A stretch of DNA of 5,058 bases from contig DJVH01000112.1 of assembly GCA_002440825.1 (NCBI GenBank), forward strand, positions 1 through 5,058, in the 5' to 3' direction. The notes under the pieces are model-generated. The model was not told the origin of the DNA. It worked only from the letters and a program-made list of their open reading frames with translations, and did no database searches. This stretch comes from Bacteriovoracaceae bacterium UBA6261 (GTDB lineage: Bacteria > Bdellovibrionota > Bacteriovoracia > Bacteriovoracales > Bacteriovoracaceae). This document shows positions 1 to 5,008 of this stretch, piece after piece. Position 1 is the first letter of the stretch, and each line of letters begins with the position of its first letter. A program made the position numbers and the translations under genes.

Positions 1-152
1 GGTGAAGGAATTTCTGATTCAACTTTGTCAGTCGAGATTTCAAGAAGGATTTCATCCAGCTTAATTGTGTCGCCTGGTTGTTTGTGCCACTTTGTAATTG
101 TTCCTGTCGTGATCGACTCTCCCATTTGTGGCATTACGATTTCGTGTCTCAT
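1..152 (-). CDS. Dihydrolipoamide acyltransferase (E2) of a 2-oxoacid dehydrogenase complex, N-terminal part only
   Basis: E2 subunits carry acyl groups on a swinging lipoyl arm and pass them to CoA, and E3 (the Lpd encoded just upstream) re-oxidises the arm. The 50 residues in the window form the first half of a lipoyl domain: it begins MRHEIVMPQMGES, continues through a TKWHKQPGD turn, and has the lipoyl-lysine hairpin STDKVES with the acceptor lysine at about residue 43. The ATG at 150-152 is preceded by AGGAGA (158-163 on the complementary strand) at proper spacing, and lpdA ends 24 bp upstream, so the two are co-transcribed. The gene runs off the left edge. The GES and DKVESE signatures suit 2-oxoglutarate or branched-chain/pyruvate E2 proteins alike. 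Without the catalytic domain the substrate (succinyl, acetyl or branched-chain acyl) cannot be decided, so no symbol is given. Confidence 0.9.
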   Translation of the reverse strand, partial: MRHEIVMPQMGESITTGTITKWHKQPGDTIKLDEILLEISTDKVESEIPS

Positions 153-176
153 GTATGTCTCCTAAAAAACTATATC

Positions 177-1562
177 TTAAAAATTTAAAGCTCTACCTTT
201 AGACGCCATCACTGCTTCACCAAGCCACTCGCCCAATGTCGGGTGCGGGTGTACAGTTGCAAAAATTTCTTCATCGATCCCTTCCATTGTTTTGAAGAGA
301 GCGTATTCGTGAATAAGTTCTGTGGCTTGAGTTCCAACGATGTGAGCGCCCAGCATTTCGCCGTGCTTGCCCATAAGTGTTTTCACGAAGCCATCTTTTT
401 CATTTGAAGCAACGGCTTTACCGTTAGCGACGAATGGAAGTTTTCCGACTTTGTATTCGATGCCTTTTGCTTTCAATTCTCTTTCTGTGTAACCGACAGA
501 CGCTACTTGTGGTTGACAGTAAGTACAGCCAGGGATGTTCATCTTGTCGATGGCGTGTGGATGTTTACCTGCCAAGTGTTCAGCTGCGACGACACCTTCG
601 TGAGAAGCTGCGTGTGCCAGAAGAGGAGGTCCAGCAATGTCGCCGATTGCGTAGATATTCGGAACGTTTGTCTGATACATGTTATTAACTGCAACGAAGC
701 CACGTTCAGTTTTAATGCCGACAGCTTCAAGACCGATGTTGTCGATGTTTCCTGTCATACCGACAGCGATCAGACCCATCTCAAATTTGTGTTCAGTTTC
801 TTTGCCATTTTCTTTTACGAAGATCGAAACATCTTTACCGTTGTTGACAGCGCGAACGCCTTCAATTCCAAGAGACATTTTGATGCCGTATTTTTTGTAC
901 GCTTTTTCAACTTCTACTGACGAATCCTCATCTTCGATGGGAAGAAGGTGCTTTTGAAGTTCGAAAATATGAACGTCTACACCGAAAGCATTCCAGAAGT
1001 ACGCGAACTCAACACCGATAGCGCCGGCGCCGATGATCCCGATTGATTTTGGAAGTGTTTCCATCTTCACTGCTTCCCATGCACCAATCAAACGTTTTCC
1101 ATCGTGTTCAAGACCTGGGAACGTTTTGTAGTGAGCGCCGGTTGCAACGATCAGGTTAGTAAATTTTACTGTTTCAACCCCTGAAGCAAGTTTCACTTCC
1201 AGAGTGTTTTTGTCTTTGATTTTTCCGAAGCCAGGGAGAACTTCGATATTGTTTTTCTTCATGAGAAAAGACACGCCTTTTGAAATGCGGTCAGAAATCC
1301 CAGACGCGCGTTTAACAGCAACAGCGCCGTCAAGACCTTTAAGTTCCACGTTGATTCCCAATTCTTTCATCTCTGCGATTTCGTGAACTGAGTGAGCTGA
1401 TTTTAAAACAGCTTTTGTTGGGATACATCCGCGGTTTAAACAAACTCCGCCCATTTTATCCATTTCTACGATTGCGACTTTTTTTCCAAGTTGGCTTGCT
1501 CTGATTGCAGCTACATAACCGCCAGGGCCTGCGCCAAGGACTACGACATCAAAAGTTTTCAT
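177..1562 (-). CDS. lpdA: Dihydrolipoyl dehydrogenase (E3)
   Basis: This flavoprotein re-oxidises dihydrolipoamide on the E2 arm and passes electrons through a disulfide and FAD to NAD+; it is cytoplasmic and works as a homodimer. The 461 residues match the usual family length. Visible motifs in order: FAD-binding GAGPGG (10-15); redox disulfide GGVCLNRGCIPTK with C41 and C46; NAD-binding GAGAIG (178-183) with E201 at the end of the second strand, which favours NAD over NADP; second FAD motif AIGD (306-309); and the dimer-interface active site HPHPTLGE, giving the catalytic pair H440 and E445. The usual YTHPE segment is YCQPQ here, producing a CxxC (C346, C349). The start ATG has AAGGA eight bases upstream (1571-1575, complement). 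It is the upstream gene of an operon with the E2 gene, an order in which E3 comes before E2. Identification is secure; which complex it serves is not. Confidence 0.97.
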   Translation of the reverse strand: MKTFDVVVLGAGPGGYVAAIRASQLGKKVAIVEMDKMGGVCLNRGCIPTKAVLKSAHSVHEIAEMKELGINVELKGLDGAVAVKRASGISDRISKGVSFLMKKNNIEVLPGFGKIKDKNTLEVKLASGVETVKFTNLIVATGAHYKTFPGLEHDGKRLIGAWEAVKMETLPKSIGIIGAGAIGVEFAYFWNAFGVDVHIFELQKHLLPIEDEDSSVEVEKAYKKYGIKMSLGIEGVRAVNNGKDVSIFVKENGKETEHKFEMGLIAVGMTGNIDNIGLEAVGIKTERGFVAVNNMYQTNVPNIYAIGDIAGPPLLAHAASHEGVVAAEHLAGKHPHAIDKMNIPGCTYCQPQVASVGYTERELKAKGIEYKVGKLPFVANGKAVASNEKDGFVKTLMGKHGEMLGAHIVGTQATELIHEYALFKTMEGIDEEIFATVHPHPTLGEWLGEAVMASKGRALNF

Positions 1563-1622
1563 TCATTGAATCCTTAAATTTATTAGTATAAAGTACGGCT
1601 AAAGTTTTAAAGGTGATGCCCC
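1563..1622. promoter_or_regulatory. Divergent intergenic region with candidate promoters for lpdA and the exonuclease operon
   Basis: Only 60 bp separate the divergent starts, so both promoters must lie here or reach into the coding ends. On the minus strand TATACT (1585-1590) could be a -10 box for lpdA, but there is no good -35 at 17 bp. On the plus strand TTGAAT (1566-1571) and TATAAA (1587-1592) are separated by 15 bp, shorter than ideal. The two -10 candidates overlap, which would make the promoters mutually exclusive. No operator-like palindrome is evident. The assignment is tentative. Confidence 0.3.
1611..1615 (+). promoter_or_regulatory. Ribosome binding site supporting a TTG start
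   Basis: AGGTG lies 7 bp before the TTG at 1623 and 10 bp before the second TTG at 1626. The first in-frame ATG (1632) is 16 bp away and has no other Shine-Dalgarno, and the ATG at 1616 is out of frame. A TTG start is therefore the best reading, though which of the two TTG codons is used cannot be told. Confidence 0.55.
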
Positions 1623-2570
1623 TTGTTGTCAATGAAAGGACTGTCAAATTCCGCGCTAGAATCTTCAAGAATCTCAGGTGATACCCTGGGCTTGAATCTT
1701 AGCGACATTGAGCGACAGACGCTGTTTGAATTTTTTCCCCAGGGTCTGATCGCGATCGACCTCGAGACGACAGGATTGTCCCCTCTCGTGGATAAAATTA
1801 TTGAAATTGCGGCCTATAAAATCGAGCCTTCAGGCGCGACGGTTTTTTCCACGCTGATCAACCCGGAAATTCCCATTCCGGCACACACGACGGCCATTCA
1901 TAATATTACTGACGATATGGTTGATGGTGCTCCCAAATTGGGACAAGTTCTCGCTGAGCTCAAAGAATTTCTCGGCGAAATTCCGCTGGTCGCTCACAAC
2001 GCTAAATTTGATTTAGGTTTTATTGTCATGGGGCTTCAGCGCGAGCAGATTAAACTCTCCAATGCGCTTGTTTACTGTTCTTGTAAAATGTCGCGTGTCA
2101 CCCATAAAGAAATGATCAATCACAAGCTCGGAACATTGGTTAAAGAGCTGGGGATTCCTTTAGTGAATCACCACCGCGCTCTTGATGATGCTTTTGCTTC
2201 GCTGAAGGTTTTTGTCAAAAGTCTGGAAAGACTTACCAATGAAGATAAGCACAATGATCTCAAATCAAACGGATTTCTTTTTTCACTGGGCGATTTTGAT
2301 GAATTAACCAATGAAGAATTGCCGGTGCATTTGGAAGAATTGAACAAACTGGTGCGCGAAGCGGCCGTGATTGAAATAAAATACAGCGGTGGACAAAGAA
2401 AAAATGAATACCGCCCGGTCAAACTCAACAGTCTTCTCAACACGCCGGATGGAAATATTCTGTACGCCAGATGTTTGTTGAGTGATATGTACAAATCTTT
2501 TAAGCTGAAAAAAATTACGGCGCTCAGACATCCGAGTGCTGAACAAATCCGCGAATGGCTCACTAAATGA
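1623..2570 (+). CDS. DnaQ-like DEDDh 3'-5' exonuclease with a C-terminal WYL-like domain
   Basis: Predicted to remove nucleotides from DNA 3' ends with two bound metal ions, like the proofreading epsilon subunit of DNA polymerase III and related nucleases. All catalytic motifs are present: Exo I DLETTGL with D46 and E48, Exo II HNAKFD with D130, and Exo III HHRALDDA with H184 and D189 at the five-residue spacing typical of the DEDDh class. The nuclease domain spans about 40-200. The remaining ~110 residues are not part of a plain epsilon subunit. Residues about 246-300 read like a divergent WYL fold: VIEIKYSGG, then YRPVKLNSLL, then GNILYARCLL and YKSFKLKKI, in the order of the WYL strands, although the literal W-Y-L triplet is absent. 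The start is a TTG with an AGGTG Shine-Dalgarno. The stop overlaps the next gene's ATG. It may be a repair or accessory exonuclease rather than the replicative proofreader. The nuclease call is firm; the WYL call is inference. Confidence 0.9.
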   Translation: MLSMKGLSNSALESSRISGDTLGLNLSDIERQTLFEFFPQGLIAIDLETTGLSPLVDKIIEIAAYKIEPSGATVFSTLINPEIPIPAHTTAIHNITDDMVDGAPKLGQVLAELKEFLGEIPLVAHNAKFDLGFIVMGLQREQIKLSNALVYCSCKMSRVTHKEMINHKLGTLVKELGIPLVNHHRALDDAFASLKVFVKSLERLTNEDKHNDLKSNGFLFSLGDFDELTNEELPVHLEELNKLVREAAVIEIKYSGGQRKNEYRPVKLNSLLNTPDGNILYARCLLSDMYKSFKLKKITALRHPSAEQIREWLTK

Positions 2571-2845
2571 AAAATTTCATCAATAAATATAATCTTTGGT
2601 ATCGTTTTCAACAGCTCATTATTCTGGTGCTGCATTTGATTCTGCTCAAGTGGATGTACTACGTTCTTTCGAACTCTGGTGCGTTTACGATGACTGAAGT
2701 GCTTTACCATTTTATCGGTATGTCGATCATGGGCGCTCTGCTCATCCGTGGATGTGCAGCGTGGGCGAAGTGGCATCACCAAAAAGAGCTGGCGGCCAGA
2801 AAACCGACAGATGATGAAAATGAAATTCAGGATATCAGAGAATGA
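2567..2845 (+). CDS. Small two-helix membrane protein of unknown function
   Basis: I do not recognise this 92-residue protein. It has two hydrophobic stretches long enough to cross a membrane, about residues 14-34 (rich in I, L, V and Y) and 45-67 (containing FIGMSIMGALL), joined by a short neutral loop, SNSGAFTMTE. Positive residues before the first helix and after the second suggest both ends are cytoplasmic. The C-terminal tail is hydrophilic, first basic and then acidic (DDENE). Its ATG overlaps the exonuclease TGA by four bases (ATGA), its own TGA overlaps the aminomutase ATG in the same way, and no Shine-Dalgarno is visible before its start, so it probably depends on translational re-initiation. 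Its place between the two genes implies stoichiometric co-expression, but no role can be inferred from the sequence. It is unlikely to be a chance frame because it fills the gap exactly. Confidence 0.8.
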   Translation: MKNFINKYNLWYRFQQLIILVLHLILLKWMYYVLSNSGAFTMTEVLYHFIGMSIMGALLIRGCAAWAKWHHQKELAARKPTDDENEIQDIRE

Positions 2846-3876
2846 GCGACCAGAGCTGGATTGAAGATTTCAGGCACGCGATCCGTACGCATGAAGAACT
2901 GGAAGCTTTTTTCGAAAAATCTTTTCCCAAAACAAATTATCCCATTTTTATTCCTAAAAATATGGCGGAGAAAATAAAACTGTTCGGTGTGGATTCCGCA
3001 CTGGGATTGCAGTTTCTCCCCCACGAGGGAGAAAATACGGATGCCGGACGTCTCGATCCGATTGGCGACAAAGTTCACAGTCAGGGTTCGGGCATTATTC
3101 ACCGCTATCAAAACCGGGTGCTGTTTGCGCCGACGCCGATTTGTCCGATTGCCTGCCGCTACTGTTTCAGAAAAAATGAACTGAGTGAACGCGATGAAAT
3201 GTTCAATCAGAATTTTGAGCTGGCAAAAACCTATTTAAAAGAAAATTCCGACATTAACGAAGTGATTTTTACAGGTGGAGATCCCTTCATTCTGGCCAAT
3301 GAAAAGCTGGCCGGTTACATCCAGGATTTTTCTGAAATTGAATCGATTAAATACATCCGCTTTCACACGAGAACGCCGGTCATTCTTCCTTCGCGGATTG
3401 ATGAAGGCTTGATCGATATCATGACGAGTGCCAAGCACTTGTTTAAAAGAGCGATGATTATGGTTCATATCAATCATCCGATGGAGCTCACCGGTGACGT
3501 TGAGGCCGTGCTGTCGATGTTTGTTGAGGCCGGCATAGAAGTGTATTCGCAGACGGTGCTTTTAAAAGGCGTGAATGACAAGACCGAGACACTGGCGGAA
3601 TTATTTACGATGCTATCAGATCTCAAAGTGAAACCTTATTACCTGCACCATCCGGATCAGGCGAAAGGGGCCATGCATTTCTGGATGACTCTGGAAGAGG
3701 GCCGAAGAATCGTTCATCCTCTTCACGACAGGCTGTCGGGCTGGGCCCTTCCTCAGTACGTGATCGATGTTCCGGGCGGCGAGGGCAAAATCTCTGCGGT
3801 TAATCCGGAAACGTTCGCTTTTTCAGGGACTCTTCTGAACAGAAAAGGGGCACCGGTGAATTTTCCTTTGACTTAA
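2842..3876 (+). CDS. epmB: Radical-SAM lysine 2,3-aminomutase family protein (KamA/EpmB-like)
   Basis: This family uses S-adenosylmethionine, a [4Fe-4S] cluster and PLP to move an amino group from C2 to C3 of lysine. EpmB does so to make the (R)-beta-lysine that EpmA attaches to elongation factor P; KamA does so in lysine fermentation. The cluster motif CPIACRYC gives C101, C105 and C108. A SAM-binding TGGDP lies at 144-148 and RFHTRTP at 173-179. PGGEGK (311-316) supplies the PLP lysine K316. D272 (YYLHHPDQAKGAMHF) and D309 keep the same mutual spacing as the two substrate-binding aspartates of clostridial lysine aminomutase as I recall them, supporting lysine as substrate. The length, 344, fits EpmB (about 340) and not the longer KamA (over 400). 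AGGA at 2829-2832 precedes the start by nine bases, inside the upstream gene. Neither epmA nor efp is in the window, so the EpmB role is probable, not proven. Confidence 0.85.
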   Translation: MSDQSWIEDFRHAIRTHEELEAFFEKSFPKTNYPIFIPKNMAEKIKLFGVDSALGLQFLPHEGENTDAGRLDPIGDKVHSQGSGIIHRYQNRVLFAPTPICPIACRYCFRKNELSERDEMFNQNFELAKTYLKENSDINEVIFTGGDPFILANEKLAGYIQDFSEIESIKYIRFHTRTPVILPSRIDEGLIDIMTSAKHLFKRAMIMVHINHPMELTGDVEAVLSMFVEAGIEVYSQTVLLKGVNDKTETLAELFTMLSDLKVKPYYLHHPDQAKGAMHFWMTLEEGRRIVHPLHDRLSGWALPQYVIDVPGGEGKISAVNPETFAFSGTLLNRKGAPVNFPLT

Positions 3877-3896
3877 TGGTCCTCGCCCATTAATAT
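3868..3896 (+). promoter_or_regulatory. Sigma70-type promoter of the tRNA-Gly gene
   Basis: TTGACT (-35, 3868-3873) and TAATAT (-10, 3891-3896) are separated by exactly 17 bp, each one mismatch from consensus. Transcription would start near 3903, leaving a leader of about 15 nt before the mature tRNA. The -35 box consists of the last two sense codons of the aminomutase gene, so the promoter is nested at its 3' end. The bases after the -10 are GC-rich (CGCTGG), resembling the discriminators of growth-rate-controlled stable-RNA promoters. Confidence 0.75.
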
Positions 3897-3917
3897 CGCT
3901 GGTACACAAATCGAAAT

Positions 3918-3994
3918 GCGGGATTAGCTCAGTTGGCTAGAGCGTCTGCTTGCCATGCAGAAGGTCGAGAGTTCGAGTCTCTTATCCCGCTCCA
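3918..3994 (+). tRNA. tRNA-Gly (anticodon GCC)
   Basis: A complete cloverleaf can be folded by eye. The acceptor stem pairs GCGGGAT (3918-3924) with ATCCCGC (3984-3990), seven of seven. The D stem is GCTC/GAGC (3927-3930 with 3940-3943). The anticodon stem is TCTGC/GCAGA around the loop TTGCCAT (3950-3956), with anticodon GCC at 3952-3954. The T stem GAGAG/CTCTT encloses TTCGAGT (3972-3978) and has one G-T wobble. The discriminator is T3991 and the CCA (3992-3994) is encoded. GCC reads glycine codons GGC and GGU. It is transcribed from its own promoter just downstream of the aminomutase gene. No clear terminator follows. Confidence 0.97.
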
Positions 3995-4116
3995 TTTGAT
4001 TTTCAAAAATTTCGGTAAAATCTCAAAACATTAAAAATCTTAACAACTTAAAATCTGAAGGACAGAAGTCTAGTCACAATCGTTTATTTCTCAATATTTC
4101 GTCATCTTCCAAAGTG

Positions 4117-4136
4117 TCCTTACCAAATCCTTACCA
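4117..4136. repeat. Tandem 9-bp direct repeat TCCTTACCA
   Basis: TCCTTACCA occurs at 4117-4125 and again at 4128-4136, an 11-bp period, about one helical turn, so a protein could bind both on one DNA face. The repeat lies about 125 bp past the tRNA 3' end in the AT-rich region. Arm-type integrase sites are short direct repeats of this kind near attachment sites, but no integrase gene is in the window, so this function is only a suggestion. Confidence 0.5.
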
Positions 4137-4158
4137 GAAAGTTTTTGAAGTAGCATTA

Positions 4159-4174
4159 GCAAGCATACCCTTGC
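4159..4174 (+). promoter_or_regulatory. Palindromic site 1, candidate operator
   Basis: GCAAGCATACCCTTGC has GCAAG/CTTGC arms around a six-base centre. It shares 19 bp with site 2 (TTAGC...CTTGC) with one mismatch. It begins 66 bp before site 2. Confidence 0.6.
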
Positions 4175-4224
4175 GTTTTGTAGCACCAAAATTTGCAAAC
4201 TTCTAAAATCCTTTATCTTTTTTA

Positions 4225-4240
4225 GCAAGCATACACTTGC
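4225..4240 (+). promoter_or_regulatory. Palindromic site 2, candidate operator
   Basis: GCAAGCATACACTTGC, with perfect five-base arms GCAAG/CTTGC, is symmetric at 12 of 16 positions. It begins 56 bp before site 3. All three sites keep the same asymmetric centre (CAYRCM), so they have the same orientation. It lies 88 bp before the start codon of the double-HTH gene, where an autoregulatory operator is expected. Confidence 0.62.
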
Positions 4241-4280
4241 ATCATCTTAGCTATTAACAATCAATTTTTTTGCCACTGCA

Positions 4281-4296
4281 ACAAGCACGCACTTGC
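4281..4296 (+). promoter_or_regulatory. Palindromic site 3, candidate operator
   Basis: ACAAGCACGCACTTGC keeps the CAAG/CTTG arms but has A instead of G at the first position. It is enclosed by a further inverted repeat, TGCCAC (4271-4276) and GTGGCA (4304-4309), and lies 31 bp before the HTH start codon, close enough to block transcription or early translation if occupied. Confidence 0.58.
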
Positions 4297-4318
4297 CAAG
4301 GCCGTGGCATTTTCACAT

Positions 4319-4322
4319 GGAG
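4319..4322 (+). promoter_or_regulatory. Ribosome binding site fixing the HTH gene start
   Basis: GGAG sits five bases before the ATG at 4328. An in-frame GTG at 4304 would add eight residues but lacks a Shine-Dalgarno and forms part of the GTGGCA inverted-repeat arm, so the ATG is preferred. Confidence 0.7.
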
Positions 4323-4327
4323 ATTTT

Positions 4328-4966
4328 ATGGAAACAACTACAGAAAATATAAATCAAGTTTACCTATCAGATTTTGCAGTTCTCTTAAAGAAAATGAGAC
4401 TGCTTAGGAAACTCACAAGACAACAAGCAGGACTCCTTTTTGATTTCTCTTTCAAAAATATTGAACGCCTAGAAAATGGTCGTGGGGCCATCTCAGTTGA
4501 AAAATTTAAAGAGTTCCAAGAAAAGTACGGTTTCAGCGATTCAGAAGTTGATGACCTTAGAACTGGAAAGATTCAGGCTTCAACTGATGCTAATTCTATC
4601 AGAAGAAAAAGTGGCACGAAGAACAGACCAGATAGAAGATTTTGTCACAGACGAGTTACAAGAGAATGCAAAGTTCTAAAGGAGCTTAGGCTTTTAAAAA
4701 ATATTAATCAGTATGATGCTTCAAAGCTTTGTGGACTTGGAATTAATACGATCGGCTTTATCGAAAATGGGCGCGTGGCGCTCACTGATAAAAAAATACT
4801 CCACATTGTTCTCACATATGGCTTTTCGATGGAATATTTTAACCAGCTCTTAAAAGTGTCCCCCCTTCGACATGAAATGATTGAGGGATGCCAAAAAATT
4901 ATCGAAAGAATGGATGAAAATAAGTTAAGAATTATTATGCCGATGCTTCAGAGTATGGGGAATTGA
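4328..4966 (+). CDS. Tandem double XRE-type helix-turn-helix transcriptional regulator
   Basis: Predicted cytoplasmic DNA-binding protein of 212 residues. Two HTH domains of the Cro/cI (XRE) type are visible, about 14-77 and 113-175. They align without a gap at an offset of exactly 97 residues: RLL 24-26 with 121-123, A34 with A131, ENGR 49-52 with 146-149, and YGFS 67-70 with 164-167. This points to an internal duplication forming a single-chain pseudo-dimer. The recognition helices differ (FSFKNIERL against LGINTIGFI), so the halves may not bind identically. A very basic linker (91-109, RRKSGTKNRPDRR and beyond) and a helical C-terminal tail (177-212) complete it. Three palindromes upstream are candidate operators, suggesting autoregulation. 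Codons are more AT-rich than in the genes left of the tRNA (23 of 60 G+C in 4381-4440), which suggests acquisition. The specific target genes are unknown. Confidence 0.8.
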   Translation: METTTENINQVYLSDFAVLLKKMRLLRKLTRQQAGLLFDFSFKNIERLENGRGAISVEKFKEFQEKYGFSDSEVDDLRTGKIQASTDANSIRRKSGTKNRPDRRFCHRRVTRECKVLKELRLLKNINQYDASKLCGLGINTIGFIENGRVALTDKKILHIVLTYGFSMEYFNQLLKVSPLRHEMIEGCQKIIERMDENKLRIIMPMLQSMGN

Positions 4967-4988
4967 ATCAATTCCCCCTTATTTTTTT
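4957..4988 (+). terminator. Rho-independent terminator of the HTH gene
   Basis: GGGGAATTG (4957-4965) pairs with CAATTCCCC (4969-4977) to form a 9-bp stem with a 3-base AAT loop, followed by CTTA and seven T (4982-4988). The stem starts in the last sense codons and the TGA stop (4964-4966) lies at its top. No T-run flanks it on the other strand, so it acts only on rightward transcription. Confidence 0.85.
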
Positions 4989-5008
4989 GATAAGTTAACA
5001 AAATTCTA

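Larger units (their letters stand above)
3995..4327. other. AT-rich non-coding region between tRNA-Gly and the double-HTH gene
   Basis: About 330 bp with no convincing gene on either strand. G+C falls abruptly here: 17 of 60 bases in 4021-4080, compared with 34 of 60 in 3481-3540 inside the aminomutase gene. It contains a 9-bp tandem repeat and three palindromic sites annotated separately. It must also hold the promoter of the HTH gene. One weak candidate is TTTGCA (4192-4197) with TATCTT (4214-4219) at 16 bp, which would put the middle palindrome over the transcription start, but no promoter stands out. Confidence 0.7.

Noticed and set aside
434..957. Several open frames on the plus strand and one on the minus strand inside lpdA
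   Set aside because: All lie over the fully motif-supported lpdA and give cysteine/arginine- or valine-rich sequences without recognisable domains.
1627..1632. TTGACA on the minus strand as -35 box of lpdA
   Set aside because: It lies 36 bp from the nearest -10 candidate (TATACT, 1585-1590), far beyond the 15-19 bp needed, and is inside the 5' end of the divergent gene.
2168..2782. A 204-codon open frame on the minus strand
   Set aside because: It lies antisense over the catalytic 3' part of the exonuclease gene and the membrane protein gene; its product is rich in S, R and F with no motif, typical of a shadow frame.
3995..4007. TTTGATTTTCAAA hairpin as terminator after the tRNA
   Set aside because: A five-pair AT-rich stem with no T-run after it is too weak to call.
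4097..4202. Minus-strand frames in the AT-rich region that read fairly like protein fragments (a 23-codon stretch ending at 4131 and an overlapping one ending near 4097)
   Set aside because: They are very short, have no Shine-Dalgarno, stop within the direct repeat or just beyond it, and show no known motif; a decayed coding remnant cannot be excluded but is not supported.
4159..4296. CRISPR-like array from the three repeats
   Set aside because: The repeats are only 16 bp, spacing is uneven (66 and 56 bp start to start), the palindromic copies diverge, and no cas gene is visible; operators fit better.
4304..4327. GTG at 4304 as start of the double-HTH protein
   Set aside because: No Shine-Dalgarno precedes it and it is part of an inverted-repeat arm; the ATG at 4328 has GGAG at five bases.
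4476..4679. 67-codon plus-strand frame inside the HTH gene
   Set aside because: It is out of frame with the HTH gene, whose two aligned domains flank and cover this stretch; no frameshift is needed.
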